Shown: positions 44,941 through 52,359 of the stretch, piece after piece
Numbering within the stretch: position 1 is the stretch's first letter
Layout of the letters: each line of letters begins with the position of its first letter
NCBI GenBank assembly: GCA_020723805.1
Contig: DYID01000012.1
Location: 1 to 64,000 of the forward strand
DNA: 64,000 bases
Source: Anaerolinea sp.
GTDB lineage: Bacteria > Chloroflexota > Anaerolineae > Anaerolineales > Villigracilaceae
Reading direction: 5' to 3'
Translations under genes and position numbers: made by a program
The notes under the pieces: model-generated
What the model was told of the DNA's origin: nothing
What the model saw: the letters and a program-made list of their open reading frames with translations, nothing else
Database searches by the model: none

Positions 44941-45009
44941 CGCCTGTTGAGTGAATTCCACAACGGCTACGCCCGCCAACCTTGCAAATCGGCAAAAATC
45001 CCCCCTCTT

Positions 45010-45432
45010 TCATTCCTCATCATCAGACGCGATGCCCGGCTGATTGATGCTCAACACCTCGCCATGCACGTTGATGGTGACCTTGAATCCCATCATCCCC
45101 AGATACGCGCGCACATCCTCGGGGATGCCCATTTCCATCAACTGGTCGAACTGCTTGTCAATGTTCTTCAACTGCTGTTCGATGGCGGCTTTGGTGAACA
45201 CATCTTCCTGCCCCAGCATTTTGGCGGTTTCCTGAGAAATCAGGTCTTCACTGCCTTTCATCAGTTCGGCAATATGACCGAGCACCTGCCGGTCCACCTG
45301 CTCCGAGGGAATGTGGCGGCGAAAGCCTGCATCGTCCACCACATAGCAGGGCTCGTCGCCCACTAAAGCGGTTTCGACAAGACGGTCGGCTTCATCGAAG
45401 ACGAGACCGGCGAAGAGGGGAGACCGTGTCAT
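45010..45432 (-). CDS. conserved hypothetical cytoplasmic protein
   Basis: A 140-residue acidic protein without membrane segment. N-terminal beta part (GLVFDEADRLVETALVGDEP, then CYVVDDAGFRRHIPSE), then helical middle (EQQLKNIDKQFDQLMEMGIP) and a strand pair (FKVTINVHGEVLSINQPG). It resembles hypothetical proteins of Chloroflexota but no domain name can be given. The stretch upstream is a tandem simple repeat. Confidence 0.68.
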   Translation of the reverse strand: MTRSPLFAGLVFDEADRLVETALVGDEPCYVVDDAGFRRHIPSEQVDRQVLGHIAELMKGSEDLISQETAKMLGQEDVFTKAAIEQQLKNIDKQFDQLMEMGIPEDVRAYLGMMGFKVTINVHGEVLSINQPGIASDDEE

Positions 45433-45462
45433 GGGGTTACTCGATGCAAAGGCAGGCGATGC

Positions 45463-45522
45463 GAGGATAGGAGATAGGAGGATAGGAGATAGGAGGATAG
45501 GAGATAGGAGGATAAGAGATAC
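45463..45522. repeat. tandem repeat, four units of GAGGATAGGAGATAG
   Basis: A 15-base unit repeated four times (the last with two changes) before the four-helix-bundle gene. A related, reversed stretch (CTCCTATCTTCTTATCTCCTA) stands at the other side of that gene. Confidence 0.85.
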
Positions 45523-45551
45523 GGACTTAGGAGCAAAAGGTTCATGGTGGA

Positions 45552-46001
45552 TTACTTCCTTCCCAAGTTTCGTTTGTGGGAATTGAGGAGATTGGTAATA
45601 AGCGAGATCAGGTGGTCAATCACCTTATAACGATGCTCGAGCAGGTCGGCCGGCAAGGCATGACGAGAACGGTAGTACCAACCGCGCGTTTCCCGGGCTT
45701 CACCCAGGCTGATTTTCAGAATCCGCACATAGTCCGGCGTCCCAACGCCGCGTCCAAACGCCTCTTCCATGTTTGCGCTGACGCTTCCCGAGCTGTGCAT
45801 AATTTGAGAAACGTAATGCCTGGCGCGAAAATCTTTTTGCAAGAATTCGCAATCATCCCAAACAAGGTCGGAGAGAAACAAGGCGACACGGTAATACAAA
45901 GAATCCCATAACGGATCATTCTTGAAGTACGAAGAGACTGTTTTCTCCCAATCCTCGAACTTCAGAAAATGATGGCTCAGCGCCGTTTGTTTATCTTCCA
46001 T
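45552..46001 (-). CDS. four-helix-bundle protein (23S rRNA intervening-sequence type)
   Basis: A 149-residue all-helical protein of the family first seen in 23S rRNA intervening sequences (S23/TIGR02436 type). The pattern KFEDWEKTVSSYFK, ALFLSDL, SQIMHSSGSVSANMEEAFGR with the SSxSxxxNxxEG-like core and KISLGEARETRGWYYRSRHAL is characteristic. The family also includes the diversity-generating-retroelement helper Avd, but no reverse transcriptase is near. It is flanked on both sides by simple repeats in reverse orientation, which hints at past mobility. Confidence 0.85.
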   Translation of the reverse strand: MEDKQTALSHHFLKFEDWEKTVSSYFKNDPLWDSLYYRVALFLSDLVWDDCEFLQKDFRARHYVSQIMHSSGSVSANMEEAFGRGVGTPDYVRILKISLGEARETRGWYYRSRHALPADLLEHRYKVIDHLISLITNLLNSHKRNLGRK

Positions 46002-46030
46002 CTCCTAACTCCTATCTTCTTATCTCCTAC
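46002..46030. repeat. simple repeat CTCCTATCTTCTTATCTCC beside the four-helix gene
   Basis: Repeats of TCTCCTA and CTCCTATC upstream of the four-helix-bundle gene, the reverse complement type of the tandem repeat on its other side. Confidence 0.55.
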
Positions 46031-46067
46031 TTGTCTCCAGCGACTTCTCCTTTCCTCCGCGTCTTTG

Positions 46068-47093
46068 TTAGACCACCTGAACGCGCGTGCCTTCGCCCGG
46101 CATGTGGATGTAAGACGCATCCACCGGGACGTTGGGCAGGGTCCAGCGATACAAGAACTTTGCCGCCTCTGACGGCAGATTCACGCAGCCGTGACTGCGC
46201 GGACGACCATAATCGTTATGCCAGTATGCGCCGTGCAAGGCATGACCAGCGCCGGTGAAGAACGAACACCACGGCACGCCAGGCAGGTTATAGATGTTTT
46301 CCAGCGCGTCGCCCTGATTGGTCATATGCACGGCGGGACCTTTGTGATACGTACGAAACTCGCCGCGCGGGGTTTCGGTGCCCGGCGCACCGGAGGAACA
46401 ACGCTGAGAGAAGACCAATTTTTCCCCTTCGAAGGCGGTGACCATCTGGGTCTCTAGTTCAATGACAATCAATTTTTCCTCGTTCGGCACTTCGGGCGAG
46501 AGCAGGGTCAACTCGTCGTAAGGCACGAGCCGCATGGCATACGAAGGAACATACAACTCGCGTTTGATTTCGCTGTCGTAGATTTCATACCAGATGCTCT
46601 TTTCTTCGCGCGTCACGACGACCCGTTTCACCCAATGCGTGCTTCCATAATAGACGCGGTATCCGCGCTCGGCATAGACGTAGGGCGACTTCTTCGTATC
46701 CACAAAGGGAATGGTGATTTCACCCACCCGTCCCTTTTCGGGAACGTCGAACTGCGGTTTCTGGTAGCGGGTTTCCACGGGGAGCACCCAGCCGGAGTAG
46801 GTGTAGCCCTCGTTGTTGATTTGATACCACACACGGTTGAAGGGATTCCCCTCGTCGCCGTTTTCCTCGATGGCGGTGATGTCCACCACCTTGTCTTTGC
46901 CGAAGAAATGAATTTTGTTGGCGTTGAAGGAGGGTGCATCGTAGAGCGGAATGCCGCTGATGGTCATGCACCCTTGTTTGAAAGCAGAGGCGGCGAGGGC
47001 GCGGTCGAGTTTCAGGTCGCGCAGGGCAAAGGCAAGCGAACCAGCGGCTGCCAGTTTGAGAAATTCGCGGCGGGAAATTTGAGGGTTGAGCAT
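46068..47093 (-). CDS. L,D-transpeptidase (YkuD domain) with Tat-type signal
   Basis: A 341-residue exported wall enzyme that makes or edits 3-3 cross-links or attaches proteins to peptidoglycan. The N-terminus carries a twin-arginine signal (SRREFLKLAAAGSLAFAL). An SH3-like region follows (VVDITAIEENGDEGNPFNRV, GYTYSGWVLPVE), then the YkuD domain at about 195-340 with HGAYWHNDYGRPRSHGCVNLP holding the catalytic His and Cys. First of four transpeptidase genes in a row and nearest to the four-helix gene. Confidence 0.93.
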   Translation of the reverse strand: MLNPQISRREFLKLAAAGSLAFALRDLKLDRALAASAFKQGCMTISGIPLYDAPSFNANKIHFFGKDKVVDITAIEENGDEGNPFNRVWYQINNEGYTYSGWVLPVETRYQKPQFDVPEKGRVGEITIPFVDTKKSPYVYAERGYRVYYGSTHWVKRVVVTREEKSIWYEIYDSEIKRELYVPSYAMRLVPYDELTLLSPEVPNEEKLIVIELETQMVTAFEGEKLVFSQRCSSGAPGTETPRGEFRTYHKGPAVHMTNQGDALENIYNLPGVPWCSFFTGAGHALHGAYWHNDYGRPRSHGCVNLPSEAAKFLYRWTLPNVPVDASYIHMPGEGTRVQVV

Positions 47094-47164
47094 GGGATAA
47101 GTGTAACGCAGAAGATGAATTTTTCGGGCTTTATCACTGAATTCTTATAGACGCACAATCACCT

Positions 47165-47236
47165 TTACGCACCGTCCCGAAGGTTTGGCTGAAAAATAGA
47201 CGCAATTTGCGAGAACCTTCGGGACGCTTCGCGTAA
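47165..47236. repeat. 72-bp inverted-repeat element, family B copy 1
   Basis: Ends TTACGC / GCGTAA; inner arms CCGTCCCGAAGGTT / AACCTTCGGGACG. It lies between two transpeptidase genes. Both flanks carry a near-copy of the last codons of the neighbouring gene (TATAGACGCACAATCACCTT and TATAGACTCACAACCACCTT), like an imperfect target duplication. Confidence 0.85.
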
Positions 47237-47242
47237 GGTGAG

Positions 47243-48269
47243 TTATAGACTCACAACCACCTTTGTGCCTGTAAAGCCATAGACGAGCGGCTTTTCCGGC
47301 GGGACGGGGGGAAGCGTCCAGCGGTAGAGCCATTTGGCGGCTTGCGGCGTGAGGTTGATGCACCCGTGACTGCGCGGACGCCCGAAGTCGTTGTGCCAGT
47401 AGGTGCCGTGCAGAGCAATGCCGTTTTCCTTGATGTACATCACCCAAGGCACGCCGGGCAGGTCGAAGCCGTTGGAGGCGAGGTCGCCGGTTGCCATGTG
47501 GCGCGTGGGACGTTTGTGGTAGGTGATGTATTCGCCGACGGGCGTGGTGTATGCGCCGCTGGAACGGCGTCCGCCGGTGGCGGCGCGGGTGGCAAAGACC
47601 AGGTTGTCTTTTTCGTAGGCAAGCACCAGCTGCTCTTCGAGGCGCACTTCGATGCGCTTTTCGCGGAGGGAAAGGTCGGGAGAAAGAGGAGCCAGTTCCC
47701 CGTCGGGGATGAGGCGGATGTGTTCCCCGCGCACGAAGTATTGCTGGTTGTATTTGTCGTCCAGCAAGGCATACCAGACGCTTCCATCCGCCAAGACGGC
47801 GCTGGCGGTCACCCAGTGGACGGTCTCGTAATAGAGACGATAGATTACATCGGATTCGGGATTCGCTTCGAGGTGCGCGTCGGTGAAGGGGACGCTGACC
47901 TCGCCCAACGCGCCGCGCGGAGGGATGGGCTGCGGTTCGTTCAGGACCGTGCGGACAGGCTGGACGCTCCCCGAATAGACGTATCCGCCCTCTTCGAGTT
48001 CGTACCACACGCGGTTGTATGCCGTTTCGTCGTCACTGAGAGCAGTGTTGGTGATTCGGAGGATGAGATCGCGCCAGTAGAGTTTTTTTCTTTTTGGTTT
48101 TGCGGTTCGGTTCTTCATACGACCAGAGCGTGCGGTCGAGGACGCGCCCCTGGAGGGCATCGAAAGAATCGGCGAACGGGTGGAGGGACAGGCTGGGCAA
48201 GAGAAGCCCCATCAAGCCATAGCCGCTGAGTTTGAGAAAGTCGCGCCGGGAGATGGGGGGCTTGCTCAT
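47243..48269 (-). pseudogene. L,D-transpeptidase with Tat-type signal, frameshifted in an A7 run
   Basis: Two frames together make one complete transpeptidase like its neighbour. Frame 1 (48269 down to about 48084) codes SRRDFLKLSGYGLMGLLLP (twin-arginine signal) to SYEEPNRKTKKK. Frame 2 (from about 48090 down) codes KKLYWRDLILRITNTALSDD through the SH3-like part GGYVYSGSVQPV and the YkuD domain with HGTYWHNDFGRPRSHGCINLT. The break is in a run of seven A on the minus strand (48084-48090); removing one A restores the frame. This may be a sequencing error, a real mutation or transcriptional slippage, so the gene may still be functional. Confidence 0.82.
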
Positions 48270-48314
48270 GGTCGAATGCGTCCTTCCCTTGCGGGAGAAG
48301 ACGGGAGACAAAGC

Positions 48315-49127
48315 CTAGTAATGGATGTTGACGAGCGTGCCAACCGATGCCCAGTTGAACAGCCATTCGGCGTCTTCGGTGCGCAGGTTGACACAGCCGT
48401 GACTCATGGGCGTGCCAAAGTTGTTGTGCCAGTAGGTGCCGTGCAAGCCATAGCCCTTGTAGAAGTACATGATGTAGGGGACGTTGGGCAGGGAGTAGCC
48501 GGGACCGGACATGCGGGCAGAGCGAATCTTGACGTAGATTTTGTATTGACCGGTCACGGTGGGAGTGCGCCATGTGCCGGTGGAAACGACAAAAGAGTTT
48601 ACGACCACATCGCCTTCATAGGCAAAGACCATCTGGCGGGTCAGGTCCACGTCAATCCAGCGGACGCCGTTGCCGGCGCTGGCAACGCTCGGTTTTTGCG
48701 GGGAAAGTGTGGGCGGAACGTATTGCGGCGTGGGCGTATCCGCGAGGATTTCCATGGACAACGGCGCGGGGGTTTCGGTGGGTTCGGGGGTGGAGGTGGG
48801 CGCTTCGGTGGGGGTATCGGTGGGAGCGGGAGTGAGGCTGGGGAAGGGCGAAGGTTCGAGCGCCGGGGCAGGCAGGTCAATGGGCTGGACGTTGAGAATA
48901 CCCGCGCCAACCGGCGCGAGGGCAGGTTTGGCAATTTCCACCTGCGCCCAGAGGATTTCTTCTTGAGCAGAGACCGCCGCCGGCTGAGGGTTGAGTACCG
49001 AGGCAAAGACAGGGGTGTTGAATGCCGTCCATGCGGCGGCGCCAATCACCGCCAGGCAGAGAAACATGCTCAATGCGCCCCACAGGAGATACAGCCGCGA
49101 AGACTTTGATGATTTGCCTGTTTTCAT
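48315..49127 (-). CDS. membrane-anchored L,D-transpeptidase (YkuD)
   Basis: A 270-residue protein with a short basic start, one membrane helix (YLLWGALSMFLCLAVIGAAA), a long Thr-Pro linker (TPAPTDTPTEAPTSTPEP) that should span the wall, and a C-terminal YkuD domain at about 150-270. Catalytic region HGTYWHNNFGTPMSHGCVNLR is intact. Unlike the two Tat-signal copies it stays in the membrane by its helix. Confidence 0.93.
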   Translation of the reverse strand: MKTGKSSKSSRLYLLWGALSMFLCLAVIGAAAWTAFNTPVFASVLNPQPAAVSAQEEILWAQVEIAKPALAPVGAGILNVQPIDLPAPALEPSPFPSLTPAPTDTPTEAPTSTPEPTETPAPLSMEILADTPTPQYVPPTLSPQKPSVASAGNGVRWIDVDLTRQMVFAYEGDVVVNSFVVSTGTWRTPTVTGQYKIYVKIRSARMSGPGYSLPNVPYIMYFYKGYGLHGTYWHNNFGTPMSHGCVNLRTEDAEWLFNWASVGTLVNIHY

Positions 49128-49173
49128 GATGTCACCTCGCTCCTCTAAAAGAACATGGCGTAGTGTGCCGCTT

Positions 49174-49202
49174 TCCGCTAATCTACGCTAATCTTCACGA
49201 AA
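49174..49202. repeat. dispersed repeat, family C copy 1 (CCGCTAATCTACGCTAATC)
   Basis: TCCGCTAATCTACGCTAATC plus TTCACGAAA; an exact second copy lies at 50854-50882 and a variant with an inverted partner at 61985-62039. The two exact copies frame the amidase and one transpeptidase gene. Confidence 0.75.
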
Positions 49203-49219
49203 GTTTTGAACCGATGTTG

Positions 49220-49963
49220 TCACCAGCGGATTTCCACGGGCGTGCCGATCTCCGCCCAGTCGTAGAGCAGTTTCGATTCGTAGGTTCCCAGCACCACACA
49301 GCCGTAAGAGACGGGTCTGCCCAGGTAGCCTTCCCAGAGGGTGGCGCCGTTGGGCAGGATGGGCAGAGCGTGGATTCCATTCTCCAGCCCGCCCGCCCAG
49401 TAGATGCCAAGCCAGTTTGGCATCCAGATGTCCCAAGTGGAGCCGTAGGCGTTGGGGATTTTGCTTTGCACGGCAAATGTCCCGACGCGGGTGGCGTTGT
49501 TCATGCCGGTGGAAGCGACGAAACTGTAAATCAGCACGTCGTCCTCATAGACGTACATGTGCTGTTCGGAAATGTCCACGAGGATGTATTTCGAACCGCC
49601 GTAGGAGACAGCCGCCGGCTGAGGCGCAACGTATTGCGGCGTGGGGGTATCCGCCAGCACTTCCATGGAGAGCAGGGCGGGCGTCTCGGTGGGAAGGGGC
49701 GTAGGGGTGTCGGCGGGCAGGGGCGTGGGCGGCTCTGCCGTTATGGACGCCGTCGATTCGATTTGCGTTCCAGGCAGGAGGGCAATCGTTGTGCGCGCCG
49801 GCTTGGGGATTTCGACATACGACCAGATATATTCCTGCACAGGCGCAGGCGGCGGGACAAAATATGCCTGCACGTAAGGGACGGCGAACCAGAATGCGGC
49901 GAGGAGAATGCCTCCGAATGCCAGGAGCAGGCTCAGGCGGAGAAAGAAGCGGCGAGATTTCAT
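49220..49963 (-). CDS. membrane-anchored L,D-transpeptidase (YkuD) with SYGC active site
   Basis: A 247-residue protein with the same plan as the previous gene: basic start (MKSRRFFLRLSLLL), membrane helix, Thr-Pro linker (PTPLPADTPTPLPTETP), YkuD domain. The catalytic motif reads GRPVSYGCVVLGTYES with Tyr in place of the usual His before Gly-Cys, and GIHALPI for the upstream His. The ATG overlaps the amidase stop (ATGA), so the two are made together. Confidence 0.9.
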   Translation of the reverse strand: MKSRRFFLRLSLLLAFGGILLAAFWFAVPYVQAYFVPPPAPVQEYIWSYVEIPKPARTTIALLPGTQIESTASITAEPPTPLPADTPTPLPTETPALLSMEVLADTPTPQYVAPQPAAVSYGGSKYILVDISEQHMYVYEDDVLIYSFVASTGMNNATRVGTFAVQSKIPNAYGSTWDIWMPNWLGIYWAGGLENGIHALPILPNGATLWEGYLGRPVSYGCVVLGTYESKLLYDWAEIGTPVEIRW

Positions 49964-50760
49964 GGCGCGGTTCCAGGGACGGGCGTCGGTTCGATGTTCT
50001 CGTTGTTGGCAAAGCACAGGATGCCGTCCACGATGCCGGCGGCGACGCGGTCTGTCTGCTTGGTGAGGATTTCGCGGTCGAGGTTGAGGAAGCCGGTCTC
50101 GATGATGGCGGCGATGGTGCTGGGGTCAATTTCGCGGAAGGCGTGATACTCGCGCATGTCGCTGGTGATGCTGCCGGCGTGGAAGGTGAGGTTCGTGGCG
50201 CGCTGGTAGCGGTCCACCAGGCAGGCGGTGAGACGGTTGGCGCGGTTGGGGTCGGTGGTGTTGAGCGCCGCGGCAACTTTGAAGCCGGTGGCTTCGTCGT
50301 TGATGTATTCGCAGGAATCGTTGTGGATGGAAACAATGGCGAGGGCGCGGTAGCCGTTGAGACGGGAGTCGAACTCACGCAGCAGGTCCACCTGATAGCC
50401 CGCTTCGATCAATTTCTGTTGGACGATTGCCGCAATCTTGAGGTTGACATCCGCCTCTGTAAGCGTGACCTGACCGTTTCCGTCCACGCACACGGCGCCA
50501 GGGTCATTGCCGGCGTGTCCGGCGACGATGCCAATGCGCAGTTGCGGCTGGGAGGCGGGCGCGGCTCCATCCACCGGGCGGGGGGTGAGGATGACGCTCA
50601 GGCGGCTGTAAAAATCGCCGGAGACCAGTCCGCGCGAGGGAAAGGCGGTGAACAGGGTCGCCAGCAGAACGGCAATGCCAAAAACGGATTGCAGAATGCG
50701 AAGCGTGCTCCGGCTCGCGCCTTGCCGCCGGGGCGGGCGGGGATGAGATGCGGTTTCCAT
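49960..50760 (-). CDS. N-acetylmuramoyl-L-alanine amidase (Amidase_3)
   Basis: A 266-residue exported zinc enzyme that cuts the bond between MurNAc and L-Ala. One N-terminal membrane helix (ILQSVFGIAVLLATLFTAF), then the Amidase_3 fold with zinc ligands in GIVAGHAGNDPGAVC, Glu in TLTEADVNLKIA and His in LAIVSIHNDSCEY, and the catalytic Glu in AAIIETGFLNLDREIL. It is the first gene of the wall-enzyme block and overlaps the next transpeptidase by four bases. The ATG at METASHPR is used; upstream in-frame codons lack a ribosome site. Confidence 0.92.
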   Translation of the reverse strand: METASHPRPPRRQGASRSTLRILQSVFGIAVLLATLFTAFPSRGLVSGDFYSRLSVILTPRPVDGAAPASQPQLRIGIVAGHAGNDPGAVCVDGNGQVTLTEADVNLKIAAIVQQKLIEAGYQVDLLREFDSRLNGYRALAIVSIHNDSCEYINDEATGFKVAAALNTTDPNRANRLTACLVDRYQRATNLTFHAGSITSDMREYHAFREIDPSTIAAIIETGFLNLDREILTKQTDRVAAGIVDGILCFANNENIEPTPVPGTAP

Positions 50761-50853
50761 GCTGCTCCAGATGGTACCTTTGAAACGGGCAGGAGGCAAG
50801 AGTTTGGCGGCTCGGTTTTGGAGACAAGACTTCACGAAACGGGATCGGGGATG

Positions 50854-50882
50854 TCCGCTAATCTACGCTAATCTTCACGAAA
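50854..50882. repeat. dispersed repeat, family C copy 2
   Basis: Identical to the copy at 49174-49202 and in the same orientation. It begins the 400-base gene-free stretch before the flavin reductase. Confidence 0.75.
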
Positions 50883-50930
50883 TTTGAATGGTTAGCACAA
50901 ATTAGGGTCTGTATGCAAAATGCTTTGCAG

Positions 50931-50998
50931 GGTGGTCGAGTAGGCGGCGTCTCGATACGCCCTTCGGGCTACTCGACCGCCGCCGTATCGAGACCACC
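50931..50998. repeat. large imperfect palindrome (GGTGGTC / GACCACC arms)
   Basis: GGTGGTCGAGTAGGCGGC on the left pairs in part with GTATCGAGACCACC on the right, with a central GCCC TTCG GGGC-like hairpin. The units TCGAGTAG and TCTCGATAC are common dispersed repeat parts. With its flanks it fills the gap between amidase and flavin reductase; no gene is seen there. Confidence 0.65.
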
Positions 50999-51166
50999 TT
51001 TTGAATTTACATACACACCTTAGCGTACATTCGTGGATGATATTTCCGGTTGTACAATACTCCGCGCTTGAGCGCCTTCATTCCATCGCTGGAAAATTGC
51101 GGGCGGGGTATTTCGCTTGACGCATCCCCGCCCGCCAAGTATGATGACGCCCGCATTGGAGAACTT

Positions 51167-51652
51167 ATGACCCTCGACCCCGAAACCCTTCGCCGCGCCA
51201 TGCGCGCCTGGACGACCGGCGTGACCATCGTCACCGCCGCGCACGGCGGTCAACGCTACGGCATGACCGTCAACTCGTTCACTTCCATTTCGCTCGACCC
51301 GCCGCTGATTTCGGTGGCGCTCAGACGGCTCACACATACGTACACACTAGTGGAACAATCCGGCGAATTTGCCGTTACCATCCTCTCCGCCAATCAAGAC
51401 AATCTTTCCGAGCGTTTCGCCGGCAAGATAGCGGACATCGCTGACCGGTTCGCAGGCGTGGAGACGGAACGCCTCCTGTTAGAAGCGCCCCTCATCAAAG
51501 GCGGCGTGGCATATTTCAACTGCCGTGTGGTGCAATCCATTCCCGTCGGGGAAAACACACTTTTCATTGCCGAGGTCATTGCCGCAAAAGGAGAAGGCGA
51601 AGGCGAGCCTTTGGTGTATCATAATAGAGTGTATTGGAAACTTACAAACTGA
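51167..51652 (+). CDS. flavin reductase-like, FMN-binding protein
   Basis: A 161-residue split-barrel flavoprotein of the flavin reductase family (the reductase part of two-component monooxygenases). Pattern: ETLRRAMRAWTTGVTIVTA, then GMTVNSFTSISLDPPLISVAL (FMN phosphate site), and the end AEVIAAKGEGEGEPLVYHNRVY. It reduces FMN or FAD with NAD(P)H; no partner oxygenase is adjacent. ATG at 51167 has GGAG upstream. Confidence 0.93.
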   Translation: MTLDPETLRRAMRAWTTGVTIVTAAHGGQRYGMTVNSFTSISLDPPLISVALRRLTHTYTLVEQSGEFAVTILSANQDNLSERFAGKIADIADRFAGVETERLLLEAPLIKGGVAYFNCRVVQSIPVGENTLFIAEVIAAKGEGEGEPLVYHNRVYWKLTN

Positions 51653-51654
51653 TG

Positions 51655-51726
51655 TTACGCACCGTCCCGAAGGTTTGGCTGGAAAATAGGTGCAATTTGC
51701 GAGAACCTTCGGGACGTTTCGCGTAA
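51655..51726. repeat. 72-bp inverted-repeat element, family B copy 2
   Basis: Same ends and arms as copy 1; begins two bases behind the flavin reductase stop and could serve as its terminator. Flanks read ACTGATG on the left and GGCGAGTTA on the right. Confidence 0.85.
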
Positions 51727-51775
51727 GGCGAGTTACCAGGCAGCCCCAACGGGAGGGGTGTGGAGCGTATCCGCC

Positions 51776-52345
51776 ATGAACGAAAAACTGACCGCCGAAG
51801 AACAAAAGACCCTGCTTCGCCTGGCGCGCGAAGCGATGGAACATGCCGTGCGAGGCGAAAAACTTCCACCCCTCGACCTCGCCAGCCTGTCTCCCCGTCT
51901 GCGCGAACCGGGCGCTTCCTTCGTCACACTGACCATCGAGGGACAATTGCGCGGCTGCATCGGCACGCTCGAGGCATATCAACCGCTTGCCGCGGACGTG
52001 CGTGAACATGCCATTGCCGCCGCCCTGCAAGACCCGCGCTTCCCGCCGGTGAGAGAAGACGAATTGAGCCGCATTCAGGTCGAGGTCTCGAGGCTGACGC
52101 GTCCGCTTCCCCTCGACTACAAAGACGCCGCCGACATCCTCTCCAAACTGCGCCCCGGCGTGGATGGCGTCATCCTGCGCGACGGCTTCCGCCGCGCCAC
52201 CTTCCTGCCGCAAGTGTGGGAAAAAATCCCCAACCCCGCCGAGTTCCTCGATAACTTGTGTTACAAAATGGGCGCCAGCCCCGATCTCTGGCGGCGCAAA
52301 CACCTCGACGTGATGACCTATCAAGTCGAAGAATTTCACGAGTAG
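51776..52345 (+). CDS. AMMECR1-domain protein (AmmeMemoRadiSam system protein A)
   Basis: A 189-residue AMMECR1 protein. Family signature LRGCIGTLEAYQPLA, then AALQDPRFPPVREDEL, EVSRLTRPLPL and GVDGVILRDGFRRATFLPQVW. In other genomes it occurs with a Memo protein and a radical SAM enzyme (AmmeMemoRadiSam set) with unknown substrate; neither partner is in this window. The ATG at 51776 starts the conserved helix; six further residues are possible from GTG. Confidence 0.92.
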   Translation: MNEKLTAEEQKTLLRLAREAMEHAVRGEKLPPLDLASLSPRLREPGASFVTLTIEGQLRGCIGTLEAYQPLAADVREHAIAAALQDPRFPPVREDELSRIQVEVSRLTRPLPLDYKDAADILSKLRPGVDGVILRDGFRRATFLPQVWEKIPNPAEFLDNLCYKMGASPDLWRRKHLDVMTYQVEEFHE

Positions 52346-52347
52346 GG

Positions 52348-52353
52348 TAAAAT
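52348..52353 (+). promoter_or_regulatory. -10 box of the TPR gene, six bases before the ATG
   Basis: TAAAAT, then six bases, then ATG, overlapping the end of the AMMECR1 gene. Apparent leaderless start. Confidence 0.45.
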
Positions 52354-52359
52354 CATCGC

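Noticed and set aside
45463-45522. CRISPR-like array
   Set aside because: A plain 15-base tandem repeat without spacers.
45552-46001. Diversity-generating retroelement accessory gene (Avd)
   Set aside because: No reverse transcriptase, template repeat or variable repeat near; it stays as a general four-helix-bundle protein.
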